Source: Thalassotalea litorea (GTDB taxonomy: Bacteria; Pseudomonadota; Gammaproteobacteria; Enterobacterales; Alteromonadaceae). From it: a stretch of 64,000 nucleotides of DNA. Position numbers and translations under genes: made by a program. The stretch is from the NCBI RefSeq assembly GCF_005843925.1, contig NZ_VCBC01000004.1, forward strand, positions 186,001-250,000, in the 5' to 3' direction. Shown here in pieces: positions 54,704-62,786 of the stretch; position 1 is the stretch's first letter; every line of letters begins with the position of its first letter. The notes under the pieces are model-generated. The model saw only the letters and a program-made list of their open reading frames with translations, was not told the origin of the DNA and made no database searches.

Positions 54704-55903
54704 ATGCAACGATTTGATATAGCAATTGTCGGTGGGGGGATCGTCGGGCTGAGCGCTGCGTTAGCCATTGCCCAGAAAACCAAACTTCAAATTGCAGTGA
54801 TTGAACCTCAACCTGTGGCTAAGTTTACAGAGCAACCTAAACTCAGAGTGAGCGCCATTAATGCCGCGAGTCAGCGACTGTTCGCACGCCTTGATGTCTG
54901 GGAAACAATGCTGGAACAGCGTTTACAGGCTTATCAGCAAATGCATGTCTGGGATAAAGATGGGCCGGGTCAGTTAACCTTCGCGGATCAGGGAAATGAT
55001 CAGAGTTTGGGTTGGATTATCGAAAACGATGTGATTCGTCAGGCGTTAACCCAACAAGTTGAAGCCCAGCCACAGATTGAAATTATTCCGCAGCCACTGT
55101 CGAATATTGCCGTTGGCGATAGTGAAGTATTTTTGAGTTTTGCAGCGCAACCGCCGGTACTCGCCAGACTCGTCATTGCCGCCGATGGGGGGAATTCCTG
55201 GGTACGACGCCAGCTAAAACTTCCGATGACGTTTCGCGACTATGATCATCACGCATTGGTCGCAACCGTTAAGGTTGCAAGCCACCATGAAAATACCGCC
55301 TGGCAAGTGTTTTTAGACTCGGGGCCACTGGCGTTACTACCGCTTTACGATCCTAGTTTATGCTCAATTGTTTGGTCGGCACCGCCAGAGAGAGTCGCGA
55401 ATTTGAAATCAATGAGCGACGCTGAGTTTGAAAAGGAGATTACGTGTGCCACGGATGGAAAATTAGGAATGATAAACCTAGTTTCAGAGCGACTGAGCTT
55501 TCCATTGAAAATGCAATTGGTGGAAAACTTTGTCCAGCAAAAGGTTGTCCTTATCGGTGATGCTGCCCATACGATTCACCCCTTAGCAGGGCAAGGGGTA
55601 AATCTAGGCTTACAAGACGTACTCGCACTTGCGGATACGCTAGAAGATGCATTTGCCAACGGCGACGCTGAACAAGTATTTAGCCATGCTGACAAGGTTA
55701 GTGTGCTAAATAAAAAGCTTGGCGAGTTCTCGCGCTTTCGTAAGGCCGAAGCCATGGAGATGGTGGTGGCAATGGAGGCCATTAAGCAGGGTTTTTCGCT
55801 ACAGCAAAAAGTCCCGAAACTATTGCGGGGCTTAGGGATGCGAGCATTGAACAATTTGCCATTGTTAAAGCAACAATTGGTGAAAAAGGCAATGGGGAAA
55901 TAA
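54704..55903 (+). CDS. ubiI: UbiI/VisC-type FAD-dependent ubiquinone hydroxylase
   Basis: The 399-residue UbiH-family enzyme has AIVGGGIVGLSAALAI for FAD, VIAADGGNSWVRRQL and LIGDAAHTIHPLAGQGVNLGLQDVLAL. Position after ubiH equals that of E. coli visC (ubiI), the C5-hydroxylase. UbiF/UbiM are close relatives, so the hydroxylated carbon is inferred from gene order. It ends the ygfB-pepP-ubiH-ubiI operon. Confidence 0.88.
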   Translation: MQRFDIAIVGGGIVGLSAALAIAQKTKLQIAVIEPQPVAKFTEQPKLRVSAINAASQRLFARLDVWETMLEQRLQAYQQMHVWDKDGPGQLTFADQGNDQSLGWIIENDVIRQALTQQVEAQPQIEIIPQPLSNIAVGDSEVFLSFAAQPPVLARLVIAADGGNSWVRRQLKLPMTFRDYDHHALVATVKVASHHENTAWQVFLDSGPLALLPLYDPSLCSIVWSAPPERVANLKSMSDAEFEKEITCATDGKLGMINLVSERLSFPLKMQLVENFVQQKVVLIGDAAHTIHPLAGQGVNLGLQDVLALADTLEDAFANGDAEQVFSHADKVSVLNKKLGEFSRFRKAEAMEMVVAMEAIKQGFSLQQKVPKLLRGLGMRALNNLPLLKQQLVKKAMGK

Positions 55904-56027
55904 CGGAGGGACGATGCTAAAGCATCGCCACTGTTTAAGAGGTAAGCTGCGCTGGTGGAATAGACGGTTTACGTCAACTCCAACATCGCGACACAGTCTG
56001 ATTCGAATCCAGCGTTGATACTTTGTG

Positions 56028-56759
56028 TCAGCTTTGCAAAAACTCCGCTCGCGACGCAGGATTGGATTTAAAACACCCGCCTAAGGACGTCGTGGTTGTA
56101 CTTGATGTGCTATCCATAATACCTCTCGATTTTACACAGTAATGCACAGCATTAATGGTAACCGCTACGTGCTCGGTATCTAACAATGTCTGCAGTGCCA
56201 CGAGAATCTGTTGAGTCAAACGCTCTTGAACCTGAGGTCGCTGCGCGAAAAATCGAACGATGCGATTAATTTTTGATAAGCCGATGATGGTTTTGTTTGG
56301 AATGTATGCAACTTTGGCGCTGCCGTCTATTGTCACAAAATGATGTTCGCAGGTACTGGTGACACTTATATCGCTGACCGCGATCATTTCATCATTACCC
56401 ATTTTATTTTCAATCAGGGTGATTTTAGGAAAATTGGCGTAATCCAGGCCGGAAAATATCTCTTTGAGATACATCTTTGCAATCCGCTTCGGGGTTTCTT
56501 GTAAGCTGTCATCACAGCGATCGAGGCCTAGAATATCAAGCACTTCGACAAAAGCTGATTCCAACCGAATTAGCTTCTCCTCGTCCGTTAATTGAAATGC
56601 CTTACTGCTTTTCGATGGCACTGAAACCGGTGTTTCAATACCTTGTTCAAGCAGAGCTTCCCTGACTTTCTCAGCTTCAGCACTCACGGGCTGTGCTTGC
56701 TGATTCTCGCCGTGCTTCGCGACGACTGACAGGGGCTTTTTCAATGAACCAGATTTCAT
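56028..56759 (-). CDS. folE: GTP cyclohydrolase I
   Basis: The 243-residue enzyme makes dihydroneopterin triphosphate from GTP. It carries [27 protein letters not shown] and [20 protein letters not shown] provides zinc and catalytic residues, [25 protein letters not shown] and SLGGCFKS follow. Start ATG 56759 has GAGAG upstream. About 25 residues precede the usual N-terminus. Last gene of folX-folM-folE, which should make tetrahydromonapterin. Confidence 0.95.
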   Translation of the reverse strand: MKSGSLKKPLSVVAKHGENQQAQPVSAEAEKVREALLEQGIETPVSVPSKSSKAFQLTDEEKLIRLESAFVEVLDILGLDRCDDSLQETPKRIAKMYLKEIFSGLDYANFPKITLIENKMGNDEMIAVSDISVTSTCEHHFVTIDGSAKVAYIPNKTIIGLSKINRIVRFFAQRPQVQERLTQQILVALQTLLDTEHVAVTINAVHYCVKSRGIMDSTSSTTTTSLGGCFKSNPASRAEFLQS

Positions 56760-56802
56760 AGTAATCTCTCTTTTCAATGGTCTAATGCAGTAAAAATCGC
56801 GC

Positions 56803-57525
56803 CTAAGACACGTTTCTACCACCATCTAAGTGTAGGGTACGACCAGTCATATAGACACTGGCGAGCAAATAATCGACGGCGGCGATGCCCTCTTGCCATC
56901 CCGGCTCTTTCTCCATGACAGACTTTTTCAACGTTTTCAGGCGATAGGCTTGATCATCATAATCGTTGAATTTCAGCAAGGCTGGCGCAATATTATTTAC
57001 CTTCACATCCGGGGCGAGCATGCTTGAGAATGATAAGGTTAAATTGGCAAGTGCGGCTTTGCTGGCGGCGTAAGCCATATGCTTTTTACTGCCTTTGTCT
57101 ACGATATAATCTGTCATATGGATCAAATCGGCGCATTGCCCATGTTGTTGACTGTGAGCTCGCAATAACGGCGCTAACAGATGATTCATTTGGAAAGGTG
57201 CTTGCACGTGGACTTGTAACATTCGAGCAAGCGTCTCAGTCAATGACAAATCATTGTTGTCGGGTAGCCAATCCGACGCATTGTGCACCAGAGCACGAAT
57301 GCTGGAACAGTGTTTTTGGATGTGCTCGACAAAGCCTTGGATCTCGTCGTCGTTTTGAAAATCAACCTGCCAACAATCGACGCCCATGGCTTGTAATTCG
57401 TCAACCTGCGGCCGATGACTGCGGTAACTGATATAAACCTGAAACCCTCGTTGTTGGTATGCTTTTGCCAAATGATAGCCAAAGCGCTGACCAGCGCCAG
57501 TAATAATGATATTGGATTGTGGCAT
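56803..57525 (-). CDS. folM: Dihydromonapterin reductase FolM
   Basis: The 240-residue short-chain dehydrogenase reduces dihydromonapterin to tetrahydromonapterin with [23 protein letters not shown] binds the cofactor (with Arg rather than acid after strand 2, YRSHRP). ALVHNASDW, the [25 protein letters not shown] active site (Tyr and Lys) and [13 protein letters not shown] at the end match E. coli FolM closely. It starts one base after the folX stop. Confidence 0.94.
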   Translation of the reverse strand: MPQSNIIITGAGQRFGYHLAKAYQQRGFQVYISYRSHRPQVDELQAMGVDCWQVDFQNDDEIQGFVEHIQKHCSSIRALVHNASDWLPDNNDLSLTETLARMLQVHVQAPFQMNHLLAPLLRAHSQQHGQCADLIHMTDYIVDKGSKKHMAYAASKAALANLTLSFSSMLAPDVKVNNIAPALLKFNDYDDQAYRLKTLKKSVMEKEPGWQEGIAAVDYLLASVYMTGRTLHLDGGRNVS

Positions 57526-57526
57526 A

Positions 57527-57934
57527 TCAGAGTGCTCTTTTCGCGCTTAATGTCAGAGACACCGAGTCTGCAAATCTTAATGCATGGGGCTTTTCTACTT
57601 GAACGGTCGCATGACTGACAATTTTCGGTTCCATCGCAATGGCGAGTAAATCTGAGGTGAGTTTTTCGAGCAACTTAAAGTGGCCATCTTCGACATGCGC
57701 AATCATTTGTTTTGTGATGGTTTTGTAGTTAAGCGCTTTGGACTCTTCATCAGATTCGCAGGCACTCATAGCGGGATAATAGATTTGCGCATTGATGACG
57801 ATATCCTGTTGTTTGGTCAACTCTTCAGGGTTGAAACCGATAAACGTTCGCAATCGTAAATTGATGATATCAATTCTAGCCTGTTCCATTTCAAAACCTA
57901 GTTTCGGTTGATTAATATTGTGCACCGTATTCAT
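57527..57934 (-). CDS. folX: Dihydroneopterin triphosphate 2'-epimerase FolX
   Basis: The 135-residue protein shows the tunnel-fold FolB/FolX family pattern: IDIINLRLRTFIGFNPEELTKQQDIVINAQI and HFKLLEKLTSDLLAIAM, with the active-site Glu and Lys in ELTKQ and LEKL. The FolX rather than FolB choice rests on the ADxVxLTLSAKR tail and the folM-folE context. It converts dihydroneopterin triphosphate to the monapterin isomer. Confidence 0.92.
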   Translation of the reverse strand: MNTVHNINQPKLGFEMEQARIDIINLRLRTFIGFNPEELTKQQDIVINAQIYYPAMSACESDEESKALNYKTITKQMIAHVEDGHFKLLEKLTSDLLAIAMEPKIVSHATVQVEKPHALRFADSVSLTLSAKRAL

Positions 57935-58155
57935 CGTTTCCCCTTATTTTAAAATTCAGTATAACAATCACTGCATCAAAGCGACAAGCAGGGAAAAAAT
58001 TGCCTGATATGCCGATGTCTTGCAAATGCCATTTGCTAACCGTCGCTTCGCGTGTGCCACTATAATTACGTCACCACACTAACCTTAGATGGCGATAGCC
58101 AATACGGCTCTGCGCCATATTTAGATTTTTTTCTAGCACTATAAAATTCATTGTG

Positions 58156-58189
58156 TATAATGCCTGGGTGTTTAGACGTCTAAACGTCT
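58156..58189 (+). promoter_or_regulatory. Promoter and MetJ operator of the GAF-domain gene
   Basis: TATAAT at 58156-58161 is a consensus -10. Twelve bases further, AGACGTCT (58174-58181, perfect met box) and AAACGTCT (58182-58189, seven of eight) stand in tandem, near +6 to +21 of the transcript. SAM-bound MetJ here would block transcription. The -35 is not clear. The gene starts 18 bases after the operator. Confidence 0.85.
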
Positions 58190-58206
58190 TTTATTTCGGA
58201 GTTGCC

Positions 58207-58854
58207 ATGCGCCTATTTGATATTTTGTCTGTGTTATACGAACCAATTAATGAATTGGATAACCATGATCACTTATTAAGCTATATTCAGCCACAATTGA
58301 ACCCAGACGGCAGTTGCCCTATCTATAAAGTCGAAGGGGATCGTTATGATTTGCGTCAGTATGCGAATAACGAAGAGCAACTGAAAAATCTGGTGGATTT
58401 GCTGGCGAGGTTAAATCGTCTGGTGCGCTGGATCCATATACAAACCGACGTACTTTGGTTTGGGATATATTTGCGCCACGGTGATAAGTTGGTTAAGTAT
58501 GTATACAACGGAGAAATGTCGAAAGCGGAATTCCCTATCTCTGAGGAATATCTGCATAAATCGATTAATACCCGAGTGATAATGGAAAAGCAGCATTACT
58601 ATATTCCAGACGTCGAAACCCATGAAGGGCCGTATTATCGTTGTGATGCCAAAGTTAAATCCGAACTTTGCTGTCCAATTTTTGCTGCCAATGGCGAAGT
58701 CATTGGAATTTTTGATAGTGAAGATCATCGTAAAAACTTCTTTGACGATAAAATCGATTTTATTGCCCACAAAGTAAAAAAGGCGATCGAAATATTTTTA
58801 GAAGACCACCCCTACATTACCCAATCAACGAACTTTGAAGCGCAAATCGGTTAG
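58207..58854 (+). CDS. GAF-domain protein related to free methionine-R-sulfoxide reductase
   Basis: The 215-residue protein starts at ATG 58207 (GGAG upstream); an upstream GTG frame would run through the promoter. About 70 residues of unknown structure precede a GAF domain (about 75-200). The domain follows fRMsr: LWFGIYLRHGDKLVK, IPDVETHEGPYYRCDA, ELCCPIFAANGEVIGIFDSED. Of the three fRMsr cysteines only the one in YYRCD (Cys146) is kept; the GVCG segment reads EYLHKS. Cys155 and Cys156 are extra. MetJ control links it to methionine. It may be a sensor or an altered reductase. Confidence 0.75.
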   Translation: MRLFDILSVLYEPINELDNHDHLLSYIQPQLNPDGSCPIYKVEGDRYDLRQYANNEEQLKNLVDLLARLNRLVRWIHIQTDVLWFGIYLRHGDKLVKYVYNGEMSKAEFPISEEYLHKSINTRVIMEKQHYYIPDVETHEGPYYRCDAKVKSELCCPIFAANGEVIGIFDSEDHRKNFFDDKIDFIAHKVKKAIEIFLEDHPYITQSTNFEAQIG

Positions 58855-58993
58855 TCGCCCTTGTCTTCTTTGCGGGCGTGATACCTGCGCCCGCGTTATA
58901 AACCCAAAAATTTACTCTGGTCACTTGCTGTGTTAATGCTCGCTAGGCTTAAATGACTTCAGCCACAGCCCCACCAATTTAATGCCTCGATTA

Positions 58994-60637
58994 CTAGGAA
59001 CCTTGGTATAAGTGCTGACAGTATTGTTCAATACTGTCTTGCCATAAGAATCGTTGCTGACTAGATAACTGACGCATTTTCTGCCATTGCTGTGGTTTTT
59101 CGGAATAGGTCGTTAACGCATTTTGAAAACAATCAATTAATGCATTGGCTTGTTTATTGATATCGGCACCTCGGAAAAGATAACCTGATTTGTTTTCAAC
59201 AACGGTATCGTGCAGGCCTCCTATGTCGTGAACCAGACAAGGTTGACCACTTCTCAGTGCTAGCATTTGACTGATACCACATGGCTCAAAAGAGCTCGGC
59301 ATTAAAAATAAATCGCCACCTTCAAATAAATATTTCGGAAGTTGATGGTGATAGCCGTTGATAAATAAAAGGTTTTCATGACGTTGCATGGCCTGCGTGA
59401 TTTGATCTTCAAGATCGGGATCGCCTGAGCCTAAAATTATCATGCGTCCATGCGTTGCGGCCAATACCGCAAGCAAGTGATCGAGTACCGTTAAGCCATT
59501 GACGGTTTCAAGTAACAAGGTTACTTTTTGACTGGTTAAGCGACCAATACTGGTGACTAATGGTCCGTGAAACGGACTTTCCTGCCACTCTTGTAGACGT
59601 TGTAATGCGACAAGGTGGGCTGAATGGACAAAATGATGGCTGGCCTGCCATTGTTCCAATACCTGTTGAATTGCAGGGAATGCCTGATGGTCAAAGTGCC
59701 GAGCGGGTACTGAATGCTCTGGCTTTGGGTTCAAAATTGGCGCATAGTCATAATCGCAACCATTGAGTATGCCAAAGAGTCGCCCTTGTTGCTGCGCCCG
59801 TTGTAAATCCAGATGCAACCCTTCGCCACCAATAAAGCCCTGCTGGTGCATTGAGGGTTGTATGACCTCTTTTGCATAAGTCGGGGAGACAACGTGAACC
59901 GCGTCGACTAAATTAATTGCCGCTCGGGTCGGGTTGAAACAATTAGGGTAGCGTGGATCGCATACTAAGGTTTCATCAACCGTCAAACCAGGAAACCAGG
60001 CTTTGAGACTGGATTCATCACCATCTATCGGACGAATACCCTGCAACGCCAGGTTATGAATTGAATAGACGCGATGAATATTCGCCACGGGGGCGTATTT
60101 TTTATGAAATGCGGCCAGCGTTGGTACTAAACCGCTGTGCCAGTCATGGAGATGCAAAACACGAAATTTACGTAACCAAAAACCACTGAGTAACTCGCAA
60201 ATTGCGGCGCAAAACAGAGCGAATTTATTGGCATCGCTGGCAAATGGTCGGTGCTCGCCATCGTCCACATAAATCCTTCCACGGCCGTGTTGATAAAACA
60301 GCGGGTGCTCTAAAAACCAGTGATTCACCGCAGGAGAAGTGATGTCAGCTGCAGACTCGGTAAAATCGATACGATGTAACTCAACCTGTTCAATTTGGCC
60401 TCGAAACTCAACGCTGATTTGACGGATCAAAACGGATTTTTGATTCTGGCCATGAATACCATACCCGGGAGTGATTACATCAGCCTGCAAGCCATGCTCA
60501 ACACTGAATTTAGGTACGTCACGTATGACATCACCAATGCCGCCAACTTTACCACCCACCAAGGCGTCATTTTCTGAGGCAACATGCAATACTGTGAATT
60601 GTTGATTGTCGGTTTTTGTTTGCGAAATACTACTCAT
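58994..60637 (-). CDS. glgA: Glycogen synthase (ADP-glucose)
   Basis: The 547-residue GT5 enzyme elongates alpha-1,4-glucan from ADP-glucose. KVGGIGDVIRDVPK near 29 is the variant of the usual KTGGLADV donor loop. LHLHDWHSGLVPT, YSIHNLALQGI, the SIGRLTSQK donor site and PSSFEPCGISQMLALRSG follow. It is about 70 residues longer than E. coli GlgA, as in a GlgA branch found in several marine bacteria. It follows glgC after 52 bases. Confidence 0.93.
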   Translation of the reverse strand: MSSISQTKTDNQQFTVLHVASENDALVGGKVGGIGDVIRDVPKFSVEHGLQADVITPGYGIHGQNQKSVLIRQISVEFRGQIEQVELHRIDFTESAADITSPAVNHWFLEHPLFYQHGRGRIYVDDGEHRPFASDANKFALFCAAICELLSGFWLRKFRVLHLHDWHSGLVPTLAAFHKKYAPVANIHRVYSIHNLALQGIRPIDGDESSLKAWFPGLTVDETLVCDPRYPNCFNPTRAAINLVDAVHVVSPTYAKEVIQPSMHQQGFIGGEGLHLDLQRAQQQGRLFGILNGCDYDYAPILNPKPEHSVPARHFDHQAFPAIQQVLEQWQASHHFVHSAHLVALQRLQEWQESPFHGPLVTSIGRLTSQKVTLLLETVNGLTVLDHLLAVLAATHGRMIILGSGDPDLEDQITQAMQRHENLLFINGYHHQLPKYLFEGGDLFLMPSSFEPCGISQMLALRSGQPCLVHDIGGLHDTVVENKSGYLFRGADINKQANALIDCFQNALTTYSEKPQQWQKMRQLSSQQRFLWQDSIEQYCQHLYQGS

Positions 60638-60689
60638 TATTGTTGTTTTAACTTTTGCTTACCGGCGACACGATGCGCGGCTTTAGATT

Positions 60690-61988
60690 CTATTCAATTG
60701 GCTCAGATTGAGCCTGTTCTACTGCCTGTTTGGCGAGGTAACCGGCGATCATGTCTCGAGTAATAAGCACGACACCTTTATCGGTTACTCTGAACCCATT
60801 CGCCTTGTCCTGTTCATGATCTTTGCCAATCACTAAGTTTTCCGGCACGTTTACATTGCGATCAATAATCGCTTTGTGGATTCGACAATTACGACCAATA
60901 TTCGCCCCTGGCAATACCACGCTTTCTTCGATTAAGCAGAAGGAACTGACCCGTACTTTATTGAATAATAAAGAACGCTTGATGGTTGAACCAGAGACAA
61001 TGACACCGCCGGCAACCGTCGAATTGATGGCCATCCCACGTCGATTTTCATCATCAAATACAAATTTTGCCGGTGCGGTTTGCTCCTGATAGGTCCAAAT
61101 CGGCCAGTCTTCATCATACATATTTAGTTGCGGGTCCAGTTCTACCAGCTCCATATTGGCTTCCCAAAATGAGTCTAATGTACCAACATCGCGCCAGTAT
61201 GGTTGTTTTTCAGAATTGGGATCCCGAAATGGAAAGGCATAAACTTCATGGGACTTAATAATGCTTGGAATAATATCGTGACCAAAGTCACCGCTGGAGT
61301 TTGCTTTTTCATCGTCAACTTGCAGTTGCTCAAACAAAAACTCTGTATTAAATACATAATTTCCCATGGAGGCCAGACAATAACCGGGCTTTCCAGGAAT
61401 TTCCGAAGGGTGCTCTGGTTTTTCATCAAAGCGCAGCACTTTATTGTTTTCATCCACTGTCATCACGCCGAATGCACCGGCAGCCTCTTCGATTGGCACT
61501 TCAATACAACATACCGTCATATCGGCACCCTGAGCGACGTGTTTGGCGATCAACGGGCCGTAATCCATTCGATAAACATGATCACCGGAAAGGATCATCA
61601 CGAATCTTGGCAGCTCATGACGAATAATATCGATATTTTGAAAAACCGCATTGGCGGTGCCACGATACCACTCGTCACCATAACGCTGTGAAGCCGGCAA
61701 AATCTCGACAGATTCGCCCATTTCTTTTTTAAAATGACTCCAGGCACGGTTAATGTGGCGGATCAGAGAGTGAGATTTATATTGCGTTGCAATACCAATC
61801 CGACGGATCCCGGAATTGATACAGTTTGATAGAGGGAAATCGATGATGCGGAACTTACCGCCAAAGAATACAGCGGGTTTGGCGCGCCATTGGGTAAGTT
61901 CATGCAGACGTGAACCCCGTCCTCCGGCTAATACTAGGGCGTATGTATCTCGGGTTAAGTTACTGATGTGACGATTATTATTTGGCAT
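60690..61988 (-). CDS. glgC: Glucose-1-phosphate adenylyltransferase
   Basis: The 432-residue enzyme makes ADP-glucose, the controlled step of glycogen synthesis. [23 protein letters not shown] (about 18-40) binds [14 protein letters not shown] (near 139) and [13 protein letters not shown] (near 194) bind substrate; a left-handed beta-helix ends the protein. Arg and Lys residues near the N-terminus fit allosteric control by glycolytic metabolites. First gene of glgC-glgA, preceded by a structured leader. Confidence 0.96.
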   Translation of the reverse strand: MPNNNRHISNLTRDTYALVLAGGRGSRLHELTQWRAKPAVFFGGKFRIIDFPLSNCINSGIRRIGIATQYKSHSLIRHINRAWSHFKKEMGESVEILPASQRYGDEWYRGTANAVFQNIDIIRHELPRFVMILSGDHVYRMDYGPLIAKHVAQGADMTVCCIEVPIEEAAGAFGVMTVDENNKVLRFDEKPEHPSEIPGKPGYCLASMGNYVFNTEFLFEQLQVDDEKANSSGDFGHDIIPSIIKSHEVYAFPFRDPNSEKQPYWRDVGTLDSFWEANMELVELDPQLNMYDEDWPIWTYQEQTAPAKFVFDDENRRGMAINSTVAGGVIVSGSTIKRSLLFNKVRVSSFCLIEESVVLPGANIGRNCRIHKAIIDRNVNVPENLVIGKDHEQDKANGFRVTDKGVVLITRDMIAGYLAKQAVEQAQSEPIE

Positions 61989-62058
61989 CTAATTATTCCT
62001 GTGCGCAATTCCATATTAGAGCGCTCAGTCAAATACAGCATCATTTTGAATGAGGCGA

Positions 62059-62165
62059 GCCCCAAGCGATTGGGGCGAATACCCATTAAGATTCTGTGCT
62101 CAATTCAAAGTGCTGGTCGCATAGCGTTCAGTATTCGAAACAAGTACCAGCGAATCTTAATAGGG
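62059..62165 (-). promoter_or_regulatory. Structured untranslated region upstream of glgC
   Basis: Two inverted-repeat structures lie between the CBM48 gene and glgC. GCCCCAA / TTGGGGC with a 4-base loop is at 62059-62076. A larger one pairs CCCATTAAGATTC (62082-62094) with GAATCTTAATAGGG (62152-62165, one bulged base), with an inner GCTGGT / ACCAGC pair (62112-62117, 62146-62151). No T run follows, so a leader structure in the glgC transcript is more likely than a simple terminator. Confidence 0.5.
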
Positions 62166-62186
62166 TTAACTGCAGATTAGCATTGA

Positions 62187-62483
62187 TTATACGTGCGTGA
62201 CAACGACACTGTTTTCACTACCAAAATCATTTGCTATATATGTGTCGGCAGCGTAATCATTTTCCCATTCAGACTCGTTCAGCAAATAACGAAAATGGAA
62301 TGTTTGATCTTTCGGCAGGCGAACCTTGGTTTTAAAGGTATTGGCTTTTTTATTAAACTTCATAGCCACGGGTTGCCAGTCATTAAATTCTCCTACCAAA
62401 GCCACGCTCGTGACATCAGGACGAAAGAATTCAAAAGTTACTTCAGTTTCATCTTTAGTTTTAAAAAAACGCTTGGTTAACAT
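62187..62483 (-). CDS. Solo CBM48 / AMPK-type glycogen-binding protein
   Basis: The 98-residue protein is a single early-set Ig-like carbohydrate-binding domain. VALVGEFNDWQPVAMKF (about 28-44) carries the Trp and polar residues that contact glucan. TFHFRYLLNESEWENDYAADTYIANDFGSENSVV is the second half with the second Trp. There is no catalytic domain and no signal peptide. Next to glgC-glgA it probably binds glycogen in the cytoplasm and may target or regulate glycogen enzymes. Confidence 0.85.
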   Translation of the reverse strand: MLTKRFFKTKDETEVTFEFFRPDVTSVALVGEFNDWQPVAMKFNKKANTFKTKVRLPKDQTFHFRYLLNESEWENDYAADTYIANDFGSENSVVVTHV

Positions 62484-62786
62484 TACTAACTCCTTGGACG
62501 ACTAATTGTTATTGATTTCCCCTGAAATAGTTAACGCACGCTAGCGCTCTACAGTTTGGTATATAACTGTGCAATATTTAACCAATGTTGCACTAGGTTG
62601 ATGCAAATACCCCTATAAACCGTGTGTATTTCAGGCTCGTACAGATTACTGCAAGAAACATTCCTGACTGTAACGACTTGCGATATTTGCCACGCTATTC
62701 CAGAAACAATAACTTTAGACGAGAAAATTCATTTCGCTATTTTCTTTTTTAATATCAAAAGTATCGAACACGAGTATCAGGTAATG
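62484..62786. other. 303-bp intergenic region upstream of the CBM48 gene
   Basis: AT-rich DNA between the kinase stop and the CBM48 start. It should hold the promoter of the glycogen-related genes. I see no convincing terminator, repeat or gene; the plus-strand frame at 62622-62816 has no ribosome site. Confidence 0.4.
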
